Source of the DNA: Symsagittifera roscoffensis
Lineage: Eukaryota > Xenacoelomorpha > Acoela > Convolutidae
Direction of reading: 5' to 3'
Length of the DNA stretch: 64,000 bases
Assembly: GCF_963678635.1 (NCBI RefSeq)
Contig: NC_087063.1
Coordinates: 57,730,759 to 57,794,758 of the forward strand
Position numbers and translations under genes: made by a program. The notes below the pieces were generated by a model. It worked only from the letters and a program-made list of their open reading frames with translations, was not told the origin of the DNA and did no database searches. Numbering within the stretch: position 1 is the first letter of the stretch; each line of letters opens with the position of its first letter. Of the stretch, positions 31,508 through 44,245 are shown one piece after another.

Positions 31508-34500
31508 ATTTTAAAGTGGTTCGATTCACGACTAAATGGGCTTTATTATGATAAATCATTCCAATCAGTGCAATCATTATTTATGGTACTTGATTTTGCG
31601 TGGCAAAAAAACTAATGCACAATCGAATACAAAAATCCTCCCCATTTTCAATGGTTGGAACAAAAAAAAGCGAATTTAAACGACGCTGCAAAACCATATT
31701 TCTTCAAACAAAAATAAATCTGCATAAAAAAAAGTAAAATATGCCGACAAATACGTAATAAACTGAAGCATGTGAACAATAGAACAAAACAATTTCATCG
31801 CGGAAAAAAACTAGACCAGCATTAAAAAACCAATACTATTGATGAAATCAATGGAGAAGGGAAGAAGAAAGGATGAACCTGCCACACTGATGCGGGTGAC
31901 TTAGTAAAGAATTTTTTGACATTGGCAATAATCATTGAGGGTAAGAGATCTAGCAGACCTCCCAATCCTTCATTGTCAAGCCAGTTGAAACGACTATGGT
32001 TCTAATCTAAACTAACAAAGACAAATTAAAAAACAATCAAATATTTCTTGAACAAACATCAACTGACACCGAAAAATCAAATAATCAGATCATTTAAAAT
32101 TATATAACTTTCAATTGGTAACTTTGTGGCTCAATTAACAAACAGGTGCTTCACGGAACAATGTTTCCCCAAAACAAGAAGAAAAGCTCGAGTTATACCG
32201 TTTTCCTAAGCTAGGGAAAAACTGAAAGCACCATTCTTAGACCAAATTCTCAGCTAACTGTGCTAACTAAAGTTTTATAAATAAAAATTAAGCAAAACAA
32301 CAACCAAAATCTTGGCTTTAAAAGCTGTATTTACAAAAATAATAATTTGGTTATCTAAGTTAAAAGTTTGCATACTCTAATTGTTGCAATATCGGAAGTT
32401 GTAGATATCATAAGATATAGCTTATATTGACCTCTCGAAAGCTTTAAGGATCTCAGAGTACAAGTGTTAAAAATTGTATTATCCGATTTGATGGCAGAAA
32501 CCAATATTTGCGATTAAGGAGAGTAACTAATTCGATGCAAAACTGGTTAACTGCGACCAGAGGGACCAGTTACACGATCATTATGCTTCCTTTCGTATTA
32601 TTCTGACCAGCCCAAGGTATGTCAGCACAGTGAACTTTTAATGATTGCCGGCGACTTATGATCGCAGGGTCAAGTATCTCCTTTAAAAGAGCAGATGAAC
32701 AAAAAACTTTAAAAATGTGTAATTACTTTGATGAAAAAGATGATCTTAATTGAACTAAGGTAAGAAGTTGTAAAATTTTGCAGGCGAAGAGCGATGTGAG
32801 CTATTTATTCAGAATTCAAAGACTTTCAGAATTTAAAGGCAAAACCGGAGCAAATAGCAGGACAGATGTATCAATTTCAAATGATTCTCAAAAATATGTT
32901 GAATCTATACAGTGCGTACATTGAGCCAGTAATACGGTATGGAGTTTTAGTCAATAGCGCTTCTACAAAAACTGATCTGAAAACTATATTTTTGTAACAA
33001 AAAGAAAAAAAGAGTGCACGAGAAACAGTTTCGATATTAATTTTAAAATGTTACTGAATTGATCATAATTCTCAGTAAGTTTTCAGGAAAACGCATACAA
33101 TTGAAACACTGAACAGAATCGTATCAATTCCTCAAATCAATAACACAATATTTAAGTTGAGTCGGAGCACAAAAATGAAAACACAGAAACTAAAAATTGA
33201 TGAACCTAAAAAATGAAAGCAAGCAGAATAAGAATAAGATTTTAAAGCGGTTCGATTCACGACTAAATGGGCTTTATTATGATAAATCATTCCACCCAGT
33301 GCAATCATTATTTATGGTTCTTGATTTTGCGTGGCAAAAAAACTAATGCACAATCGAATACAAAAATCCTCCCCATTTTCAATGGTTGGAACAAAAAAAA
33401 GCGAATTTAAACGACGCTGCAAAACCATATTTCTTCAAACAAAAATAAATCTGCATAAAAAAAAGTAAAATATGCCGACAAATACGTAATAAACTGAAGC
33501 ATGTGAACAATAGAACAAAACGATTTCATCGCGGAAAAAAACTAGACCAGCATTAAAAAACCAATACTATTGATGAAATCAATGGAGAAGGGAAGAAGAA
33601 AGGATGAACCTGCCACACTGATGCGGGTGACTTAGTAAAGAAGTTTTTGACATTGGCAATAATCATTGAGGGTAAGAGATCTAGCAGACCTCCCAATCCT
33701 GCATTGTCAAGCCAGTTGAAACGACTATGGTTCTAATCTAAACTAACAAAGACAAATTAAAAAACAATCAAATATTTCTTGAACAAACATTAACTGACAC
33801 AGAAAAATCAAATAATCAGATCATTTAAAATTATATAACTTTCAATTGGTAACTTTGTGGCTCAATTAACAAACAGGTGCTTCACGGAACAATGTTTCCC
33901 CAAAACAAGAAGAAAAGCTCGAGTTATACCGTTTTCCTAAGCTAGGGAAAAACTGAAAGCACCATTCTTAGACCAAATTCTCAGCTAACTGTGCTAACTA
34001 AAGTTTTAAAAATAAAAACTAAGCAAAACAACAACCAAAATCTTGGCTTTAAAAGCTGTATTTACAAAAATAATAATTTGGTTATCTAAGTTAAAAGTTT
34101 GCATACTCTAATTGTTGCAATATCGGAAGTTGTAGATATCATAAGATATAGCTTATATTGACCTCTCGAAAGCTTTAAGGATCTCAGAGTACAAGTGTTA
34201 AAAATTGTATTATCCGATTTGATGGCAGAAACCAATATTTGCGATTAAGGAGAGTAACTAATTCGATGCAAAACTGGTTAACTGCGACCAGAGGGACCAG
34301 TTACACGATCATTATGCTTCCTTTCGTATTATTCTGACCAGCCCAAGGTATGTCAGCACAGTGAACTTTTAATGATTGCCGGCGACTTATGATCGCAGGG
34401 TCAAGTATCTCCTTTAAAAGAGCAGATGAACAAAAAACTTTAAAAATGTGTAATTACTTTGATGAAAAAGATGATCTTAATTGAACTAAGGTAAGAAGTT

Positions 34501-34927
34501 GTAAAATTTTGCAGGCGAAGAGCGATGTGAGCTATTTATTCAGAATTCAAAGACTTTCAGAATTTAAAGGCAAAACCGGAGCAAATAGCAGGACAGATGT
34601 ATCAATTTCAAATGATTCTCAAAAATATGTTGAATCTATACAGTGCGTACATTGAGCCAGTAATACGGTATGGAGTTTTAGTCAATAGCGCTTCTACAAA
34701 AACTGATCTGAAAACTATATTTTTGTAACAAAAAGAAAAAAAGAGTGCACGAGAAACAGTTTCGATATTAATTTTAAAATGTTACTGAATTGATCATAAT
34801 TCTCAGTAAGTTTTCAGGAAAACGCATACAATTGAAACACTGAACAGAATCGTATCAATTCCTCAAATCAATAACACAATATTTAAGTTGAGTCGGAGCA
34901 CAAAAATGAAAACACAGAAACTAAAAA

Positions 34928-35230
34928 TTGATGAACCTAAAAAATGAAAGCAAGCAGAATAAGAATAAGATTTTAAAGCGGTTCGATTCACGACTAAATG
35001 GGCTTTATTATGATAAATCATTCCACCCAGTGCAATCATTATTTATGGTTCTTGATTTTGCGTGGCAAAAAAAACTAATGCACACTCGAATACAGAGATC
35101 CTCCCCATTTTCAATGGTTGGAACAATAAAAAAAGCGAAAATAAATGACGCAGCAAAACCATATTTCTTCAAACAAAATTCAATCTGTATAAAAAAAGTA
35201 AAAAATGCCGACAAATACGTAATAAACTAA
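34928..35230 (+). CDS. Small open frame conserved in type-c units (copy 1)
   Basis: A 100-codon frame beginning without ATG (TTG at 34,928; an in-frame ATG lies at about 35,044). It is rich in Lys, Phe and Asn, and identical in unit 5 (38,220-38,522). Type-a units have small indels in the A-runs that break it. Likely incidental or a decayed gene rather than a functional one. Confidence 0.2.
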   Translation: MMNLKNESKQNKNKILKRFDSRLNGLYYDKSFHPVQSLFMVLDFAWQKKLMHTRIQRSSPFSMVGTIKKAKINDAAKPYFFKQNSICIKKVKNADKYVIN

Positions 35231-38219
35231 AGGAAGTGAACAATAGAACAAAACGATTTCATCGCGGAAAAAAACTAGACCAGCATTAAAAAACCAACAC
35301 TTTTGATGAAATCAATGGATAAGGGAAGAAGAAAGGATGAATCTGCCACCCAACACTGATGCGGGTGACTTAGTAAAGAATTTTTTTGACATTGGCAATA
35401 ATCATTGAGGGTAAGAGATCTAGCAGACCTCCCAATCCTGCACTGTCAAGCCAGTTGAAACGACTATGGTTCTAATCGAAACTTACAAAGAAAAATTAAA
35501 AAACAATCAAATGACACCGAAAAATCAAATAATCAGATCATTTAAAATTATATAATTTTCAATTGGTAACTTTGTGGCTGATTTAACCAATATGTGCTTC
35601 ACGGAACAATGTTTCCCCAAAACAAGAAGAAAAGCTCGAGTTATACCGTTTTCCTAAGCTAGAGAAAAACTGAATGCACCATTCTTAGACCAAATTCTCA
35701 GCTAACTGGGCTAACTAAAGTTTTATAAATAAAAATTAAACAAGACAACAACCAAAATCTTTGCTTTAAAAGCTGTATTTAAAAAAATAAAAATTTGGAT
35801 ATATAAGTAAAAAGTTTGCATACTCTAATTGTTGCAATATCGGAGGTTGTAGATATCATAAGATAAAGTTTATATTGATCTCTCGAAAGCTTTAAGGATC
35901 TCAGAGTACAAGTGTTAAAAATTGTATTATCCGATTGGATGGCAGAAACCAATATTTGCGATTAAGGAGAGTAACTAATTCGATGCAAAACTGGTTAACT
36001 GCGACCTGAGGGACCAGTAGCAGGATCATTATGATTCCTTACGTATTATTATGACCAGCCCAAGGTATTTCAGCACAGTAATTTTTTAATGATTGCCGAC
36101 GATTTATCTTCGCAGGGTCAAGTATCTCCTTTAAAAGAGCAGATGAACAAAAAACTTTAAAAATGTGTAATTATTTTGATGAAAAAGATGATCTTAATTG
36201 AAATAAGGTAAAAAGTTGTAAAATTTCGCAGGCGAAGAGCGATGTGAGCTATTTATTCAGAACTCAAAGACTTTCAGAATTCAAAGGCAAAACCGAAGCA
36301 AATAGCACGACAGACATAGCATAAAAAACAATCAAGTAAAATTGAACTTTTCGAAACCTGTTTTCACTTTAGAAAACGAATTAGCTTTTCTACACGAATA
36401 ACATCGCTGCTGCTTAAATATAAGACGTTCAGGTTTCAAAAGTCAGTCGCATTTAAATTTATTTTAAGCCAAAACAATAGTCGGTTATAGAAGTATTCCA
36501 ACATTGGGAATTTTTTTTCAAAAGATTTTAAAGTGGTTCGATTCACGACTAAATGGGCTTTATTATGATAAATCATTCCAATCAGTGCAATCATTATTTA
36601 TGGTACTTGATTTTGCGTGGCAAAAAAACTAATGCACAATCGAATACAAAAATCCTCCCCATTTTCAATGGTTGGAACAAAAAAAAGCGAATTTAAACGA
36701 CGCTGCAAAACCATATTTCTTCAAACAAAATTAAATCTGCGTAAAAAAAAATAAAATATGCCGACAAATACGTAATAAACTGAAGCATGTGAACAATAGA
36801 ACAAAACGATTTCATCGCGGAAAAAAACTAGACCAGCATTAAAAAACCAATACTATTGATGAAATCAATGGAGAAGGGAAGAAGAAAGGATGAATCTGCC
36901 ACCCAACACTGATGCGGATGACTTAGTAAAGAATTTTTTTGAAATTGGCAATAATCATTGAGGGTAAGAGATCTAGCAGACCTCCCAATCCTGCATTGTC
37001 AAGCCAGTTGAAACGACTATGGTTCTAATCTAAACTAACAAAGACAAATTAAAAAACAATCAAATATTTCTTGAACAAACATCAACTGACACCGAAAAAT
37101 CAAATAATCAGATCATTTAAAATTATATAACTTTCAATTGGTAACTTTGTGGCTCAATTAACAAAGAGGTGCTTCACGGAACAATGTTTCCCCAAAACAA
37201 GAAGAAAAGCTCGAGTTATACCGTTTTCCTAAGCTAGAGAAAAACTGAATGCACCATTCTTAGACCAAATTCTCAGCTAACTGTGCTAACTAAAGTTTTA
37301 GAAATAAAAATTAAGCAAAACAACAACCAAAATCTTGGCTTTAAAAGCTGTATTTACAAAAATAATAATTTGGTTATCTAAGTTAAAAGTTTGCATACTC
37401 TAATTGTTGCAATATCGGAAGTTGTAGATATCATAAGACATAGCTTATATTGACCTCTCGAAAGCTTTAAGGATCTCAGAGTACAAGTGTTAAAAATTGT
37501 ATTATCCGATTTGATGGCAGAAACCAATATTTGCGATTAAGGAGAGTAACTAATTCGATGCAAAACTGGTTAACTGCGACCAGAGGGACCAGTTACACGG
37601 TCATTATGCTTCCTTTCGTATTATTCTGACCAGCCCAAGGTATGTCAGCACAGTGAACTTTTAATGATTGCCGGCGACTTATGATCGCAGGGTCAAGTAT
37701 CTCCTTTAAAAGAGCAGATGAACAAAAAACTTTAAAAATGTGTAATTACTTTGATGAAAAAGATGATCTTAATTGAACTAAGGTAAGAAGTTGTAAAATT
37801 TTGCAGGCGAAGAGCGATGTGAGCTATTTATTCAGAATTCAAAGACTTTCAGAATTTAAAGGCAAAACAGGAGCAAATAGCAGGACAAATGTATCAATTT
37901 CAAATGATTCTCAAAAATATGTTGAATCTATACAGTGCGTACATTGAGCCAGTAATACGGTATGGAGTTTTAGTCAATAGCGCTTCTACAAAAACTGATC
38001 TGAAAACTATATTTTTGTAACAAAAAGAAAAAAAGAGTGCACGAGAAACAGTTTCGATATTAATTTTAAAATGTTACTGAATTGATCATAATTCTCAGTA
38101 AGTTTTCAGGAAAACGCATACAATTGAAACACTGAACAGAATCGTATCAATTCCTCAAATCAATAACACAATATTTAAGTTGAGTCGGAGCACAAAAATG
38201 AAAACACAGAAACTAAAAA

Positions 38220-38522
38220 TTGATGAACCTAAAAAATGAAAGCAAGCAGAATAAGAATAAGATTTTAAAGCGGTTCGATTCACGACTAAATGGGCTTTAT
38301 TATGATAAATCATTCCACCCAGTGCAATCATTATTTATGGTTCTTGATTTTGCGTGGCAAAAAAAACTAATGCACACTCGAATACAGAGATCCTCCCCAT
38401 TTTCAATGGTTGGAACAATAAAAAAAGCGAAAATAAATGACGCAGCAAAACCATATTTCTTCAAACAAAATTCAATCTGTATAAAAAAAGTAAAAAATGC
38501 CGACAAATACGTAATAAACTAA
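38220..38522 (+). CDS. Small open frame conserved in type-c units (copy 2)
   Basis: Identical in protein sequence to the frame at 34,928-35,230. Identity here reflects recent duplication of the whole unit, so it is not independent evidence for coding. Confidence 0.2.
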   Translation: MMNLKNESKQNKNKILKRFDSRLNGLYYDKSFHPVQSLFMVLDFAWQKKLMHTRIQRSSPFSMVGTIKKAKINDAAKPYFFKQNSICIKKVKNADKYVIN

Positions 38523-41500
38523 AGGAAGTGAACAATAGAACAAAACGATTTCATCGCGGAAAAAAACTAGACCAGCATTAAAAAACCAACACTTTTGATG
38601 AAATCAATGGATAAGGGAAGAAGAAAGGATGAATCTGCCACCCAACACTGATGCGGGTGACTTAGTAAAGAATTTTTTTGACATTGGCAATAATCATTGA
38701 GGGTAAGAGATCTAGCAGACCTCCCAATCCTGCACTGTCAAGCCAGTTGAAACGACTATGGTTCTAATCGAAACTTACAAAGAAAAATTAAAAAACAATC
38801 AAATATTTCTTGAACAAAAATCAACTGACACCGAAAAATCAAATAATCAGATCATTTAAAATTATATAATTTTCAATTGGTAACTTTGTGGCTGATTTAA
38901 CCAATATGTGCTTCACGGAACAATGTTTCCCCAAAACAAGAAGAAAAGCTCGAGTTATACCGTTTTCCTAAGCTAGAGAAAAACTGAATGCACCATTCTT
39001 AGACCAAATTCTCAGCTAACTGGGCTAACTAAAGTTTTATAAATAAAAATTAAACAAGACAACAACCAAAATCTTGGCTTTAAAAGCTGTATTTAAAAAA
39101 ATAATAATTTGGATATATAAGTAAAAAGTCTGCATACTCTAATTGTATCAATATCGGAGGTTGTAGATATCATTAGATAAAGTTTATATTGACCTCTCGA
39201 AAGCTTTAAGGATCTCAAAGTACAAGTGTTAAAAATTGTATTATCCGATTGGATGGCAGAAACCAATATTTGCGATTAAGGAGAGTAACTAATTCGATGC
39301 AAAACTGGTTAACTGCGACCTGAGGGACCAGTAGCAGGATCATTATGATTCCTTACGTATTATTATGACCAGCCCAAGGTATTTCAGCACAGTAATTTTT
39401 TAATGATTGCCGACGATTTATCTTCGCAGGGTCAAGTATCTCCTTTAAAAGAGCAGATGAACAAAAAACTTTAAAAATGTGTAATTATTTTGATGAAAAA
39501 GATGATCTTAATTGAAATAAGGTAAAAAGTTGTAAAATTTCGCAGGCGAAGAGCGATGTGAGCTATTTATTCAGAACTCAAAGACTTTCAGAATTCAAAG
39601 GCAAAACCGAAGCAAATAGCAGGACAGATGTATCAATTTCAAATGATTCTCAAAAAAATGTTGAACCTATACAGTGCGTACATTGAGCCAGTAATACGGT
39701 ATGGAGTTTTAATCAATAGCGCTTCTACAAAAACTGATCTGAAAAGTATATTTTTGTAACAAAAAGAAAAAAAGAGTGCACGTGAAAGAGTTTCGATATT
39801 AATTTTGAAATATTACTGAATTGATCATGATTCTCAGTAAGTTTCCAGGAAAACGCATACAGTTGAAAAACTGAACAGAATCGTATCAATTCTTTAAATC
39901 AATAACACAATAAATAAAATGAGTCGGAGCACAAAAATGAAAACACAGAAACTAAAAGTTGATGAACCTAAAAAATGAAAGCACGCAGAATAAGAACACT
40001 ACTCAAAATTTGGGTATGTTTCAACCTCTTCGACTATCTCGACAGAAGAAAACATGCGCATTTTTTTATTTTGATCGAGTTTATCCTACTTTAAGTAAGT
40101 CTAAAAACAATTCACCCGGTTTGATCTCATAGGTTGAATAGTTTTGTAGGCCTGGTAAAAATAAGTAATCTCAGCAATTTCTCAACTATCTTGTTGTTCT
40201 GAAAACAATACATCACAAAGTGGCTGACTGAAAGTCATTATGGGACAGTCTGTTTTTTTTAGCTTGAGGAAAATTGGTAGAACCTCAAGTAAGCTATCAT
40301 TTGAATTTATTGGTTGTAAACACTGCATATGATAATCGAGGTTAGCAGGTTGCTGTACAAGAAGCGCGTGACAGAATGTTCCGACCACATTCACAAAAAA
40401 GTTCTAAAGCAGTTTTTTTTTCTTTTTTTTTTTCCAATTTTTGTCGCTTTTAAGCGTGTGAGAAAAAAAAAATGCGTGTAGAACGCTAGTGAATGATGTA
40501 TAATCAAACACAGACTTTTCGAAAAAGAAAAAATTATATCAGATATCAGAGCAATTTTTTCAGATTTTAAATTTTTTCCACAGAATAGTTTTTTGATCTT
40601 TTAAACAATTTTTTTTTATAAAGCTGCAAAAAAAGGTTCTAAAACTACTTTTCCGAGAGTACATTTAAATTTACAATTTTAAATTTTTTCCACAATAGTT
40701 TTTTGATCTTGTAAACAATTTTTTTTTATTAAGCTGCAAAAAAAGGTTCTAAAACTAATTTTCCGAGAGTACATTTAAATTTACAATTTTAAAGAGAAAC
40801 CTTTTCTTTTATAGCAACTACTCGATTGCTTTACTAGCTCGAAATTAAAATAAAACTCAGAAAAACAAGGTTTTTTTCGAACTAAAGAAAACTATTTGAA
40901 AATTTTAAAATTTGTTCGAATCACAGTTGGAATTGGATATTGTATAGCACAATCCGTTGAATATTGGTGGCATCTGATTTGGCGTGGAATACAAAGAAAA
41001 CAAAAACGAGAACACGTCCCCGAAGACAAATGTTTCTCACTATTTCCTTTGGTCGGTAAACAAGGATAGCCGGTTGATGTACTAATAGAGCCAGAGGTTA
41101 AGCTCACTGTGAAATTTAACAAGTTTTTAAAAACACGAAAGCGACAGAATTTTTTGTCTCTTTATTGAGCCATAGGCTGAGATTGAGGCAACGACATTTC
41201 CCACGACATGAAAATAGGAATAGCAATTTAAAGTCTTATAAGATTCTTATAAAGTTCATGTAAGAATTTTAATTGACTCTTAAAAGATCAAAGAATGGTG
41301 ATATGTTACAATAGCTGGTGATTTTAATTACAGTGCATGTAATAAAATTGAGAACTAAAATGCACAATATAGTCAATTCATTTGCAATCAGTTGTACATG
41401 CTGCTAAGATAGTTCTTGTAAATACATTACTCTGCCAGATGAAATGTTATTGAAAACTCAAATTATACACTTCTTTTGCCAAAAAATTTGGCGTTTAAAA

Positions 41501-42350
41501 TAAATTGTGCGAAGTATAACAAAAAGTCATCCAGTTATTTAACTTAAACTTATCACCTACCGTAATATATAACCGAAAGAATTTGTTAAGAATTCAGATT
41601 TACTCTTACAAGATATAAGATTCTAACAAAATTTTGAATTTTAGTAACACCCGGAAGTTGAAGTGCCATTTTCAGTCAAAGACAGCTAACATGTTGCTGA
41701 AAAAATAAAGTATAATAGGTTACCGTTCGCTTTTTAAATCTATGGATCCAACTCACGATTTAAATTAGTTTCAACGAGGGGAAAATTTCTAGAGAATGAT
41801 GAGTCTGATTTCTTTTAAAAGCATTTCCGGACCCAAATCAACTAAAATGATAATAAACATGTCACCTAAGAGCTTTCTCTGAGGCTGAAAAAGTGACATG
41901 TAAAAACCCTACGCTATAGCTCCTTCCACTCACTTCCAGTAACGTTGTCGGAACAGTATTTACCTGCTGTAATGTAATCTGTTGCCCGGAAGATGTCCCC
42001 GTAACTTACACGGTATTTTACCACCTTTGCATGGCGTAACTTACACGGTAACTCGGATTATCAGCAACGACTTACCAACTTTGCATGGCGAAACACAAAT
42101 TTATCTAAATACAAAATTGATTTTGGAAAGAAAAATTACCAACTGATTTTGAACGGATTTGGGTTTTAGATTCTATCCTCAATAAGACCAAAGAAAACAA
42201 TTTGAGACGCTTGATTATTTCACATTATGAAAATTACCACATTTTTACTCCTCCATCTCTTAAAGACACCACAATTTTACGAAATGAAGTTTTGAATAAA
42301 AACAAAGCGCGATATTTTGGAACCGAAAAAATTTTTCAGTTGGGCGCTAA

Positions 42351-42635
42351 TTGAGTTCTGATTTTAGACCGCTGTTCAATTCTGACATCCGAAAGTTTCG
42401 GATCAATCGAAAAAGTTCTACGACGGAGAAATCAATCAGAAGTTCTTTATTACCTTCTAATGGTTCGTTCGTTTACAACAAGAAACGCTTCAACCGGCAA
42501 AAAAACTACATTACGAAGAACTATTTCGTTACCTTTCAGGGCAGCAAGAATGTCAAATTGCCATTAATCAGGACGTTTTTGGAAGCAATATTTTGGACAG
42601 AGTTCGCTGAGATCTTGTTTTGTCGAAAAAATTAG
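42351..42635 (+). pseudogene. Small Lys/Arg-rich open frame, unit A copy
   Basis: Counterpart of 56,029-56,415, with the start codon changed and an earlier stop. A further open piece at 42,756-42,965 (LKRFLIRNKYPVNCAKLAKK) has counterparts in the sequence near 62,970-63,070. Confidence 0.3.
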
Positions 42636-43796
42636 GGTAAAGAGAGCAAACTGAGTTTTTTTGAGTGCAGCAGAAAATCGCCATAGTGATAAATATGTTT
42701 ACAGCAAAGAAGCTATGCTTGGATACTCCATAATTCTGAAAACGTTCAACAAGATTTGGGCCGAATGAAAAAGTGCGGATATGTTTTGCGATTACTCTAC
42801 CACTCGGAAGATAGTTCGCCGATTAATCAGTCACTCTCAGCTTCAACCAATTTGAAACGATTTCTAATCCGGAATAAATATCCAGTTAACTGTGCCAAGT
42901 TGGCCAAAAAGGCATTCTTCAAATCCGTCAATCACCATAATTTTACGAACAAGGAATGCAAGTGAAATATCTTTTTTAAAGCTCAAGACAACATTACCTT
43001 TTGAATGATATTCAAAAACTCTGTCAAGTATGGCTAGTTGAAAAGCCGAAATTTGTCTGCAGAAAAAACCAGCCCGAGCACAAATATTTTGTTACTTTCG
43101 TTACGAAAGCCTAAACAAGTGAATGCGGAATTTTTCCTATCCGATTATTACAACAACGTTAGCAACTAAACCTAACTGTGAGCTTGATTACAATTTTACG
43201 ACTTGTCTCTGTCAAAAATCAGAAATCCTTCGTTTTTGTCAATCTCGTCAAGATTTCAATTTCAAAAACATCAACTAAACAAAAAAAAATTGAAGATTGG
43301 CCAATTACAATCTTCACGTTTTGATTTTTTTCAAAAAACATCGGTTCACTTCATATACATTTTTCAGATCTAGATTTGTTAATCAAAAAGAAAAAACAGA
43401 TCCTCACTGCTCTGACAAAACCTAGCGAAACGAAAACACGTTGAAGGTTTCAGATAAATTGAAGGGTTTCCAGAAAGACCAAATGGCATCACAAGGAAAA
43501 CAAGGATACTTGTTTTTTTTTGTTCAGGCTTGCAATACGAAAGGATAATTGAATGACAGGACTACCGTGCTCAGTTTTTAAAAATCTCAATTCAATTGAA
43601 CAGGGGATAAAATTTTTGGTTACTGTTATTTATATGACTCGAAACTTGGGAATCGATAAAATTGTTGTTCTTTTACTTAATCATCAGATCAAACCTCCAC
43701 AGTTAAAGCATTAGCCGTTTCGGATGTATCTAACATAGATGTGTGTAAAAATAAAAAAAAAATTCGTTTCTACCTTTGAAGCTACAATTTCTTAAT

Positions 43797-44015
43797 ATGA
43801 ACCAACCAACTAGACAAACGCATAGCAGTGAAACAACCATCAATCTACTTTTCACAAGAAACGAAAGCCAATTAATTGAAAAAAAAAACAGGTTTAACAA
43901 ATCATTCTATCGTCAATTTTATTTCGAACTTCTTCAAATAACTATTGGATCACAGATCTTTAGTCAGAGAGAAAAATCAATTACTGTTTTGAATGTCAAA
44001 AATAAATGCCTATAA
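43797..44015 (+). CDS. Small open frame near the end of the type-2 body
   Basis: About 72 codons from ATG (RQTHSSETTINLLFTRNES near its start). The matching sequence at 57,558 and about 47,125 keeps the first half, but an A-run length change breaks the frame. Likely a decayed small gene or chance frame. Confidence 0.25.
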   Translation: MNQPTRQTHSSETTINLLFTRNESQLIEKKNRFNKSFYRQFYFELLQITIGSQIFSQREKSITVLNVKNKCL

Positions 44016-44245
44016 CTGTATTTCTTTTTGTTCAATAAATGTATCCTACTGCTGTTGAAAACGTTAACACTTTAATTGATTCAATTTTTAAAATCTTTTC
44101 AGTACAATATTCAATAATACACCTATCACCCACTAAGACAAATCAAAAAAGAACTGCTAAAACTAGACTAGGAGAGCCGATTACTACAAGTAGCGCAGAA
44201 TGTTCCGACCAATCTTTAAAAATTACTTAAGAAACAGGCCAAGAA

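Larger units (their letters stand above)
31508..39997 (+). repeat. Tandem array of five ~1.7-kb units
   Basis: Unit starts (GATTTTAAAG..GGTTCGATTCACGACTAAATG) are at 31,508, 33,239, 34,969, 36,524 and 38,261, giving periods of 1,731, 1,730, 1,555, 1,737 and about 1,736. Units 1, 2 and 4 are nearly identical to one another. Units 3 and 5 form a second type, also nearly identical to each other, with a 3,292-bp offset. The order is a-a-c-a-c. The short third period reflects replacement of the unit end by the lead-in segment. High identity implies recent unequal exchange or amplification. The unit start resembles part of the composite units (GTTCGAATCACAG.. at 40,912), so the array probably arose from them. 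Confidence 0.92.
39998..44245 (+). repeat. Composite repeat unit A
   Basis: Follows unit 5 without a break. Landmarks in order: GGTTTGCTATCATAGG-like at 40,116, GTTCGAATCACAG at 40,912, CGGAAGTTGAAGTGCC (the same words as the end of the long pseudogene) at 41,652, AATAAA just after, a degenerate TATA (TGTAAAAA) at 41,899, GTCGGAACAGTATT at 41,948, then AGACAAACGCATAGCAGTG at 43,812 and GAATGTTCCGACCA at 44,197. The 5.9-kb coding body is absent; TAACACC stands directly against the terminal codons of the ORF. Confidence 0.8.

Noticed and set aside
31300-39997. rRNA, histone or other known tandem gene array
   Set aside because: The units contain no rRNA-like sequence and no long open frame.
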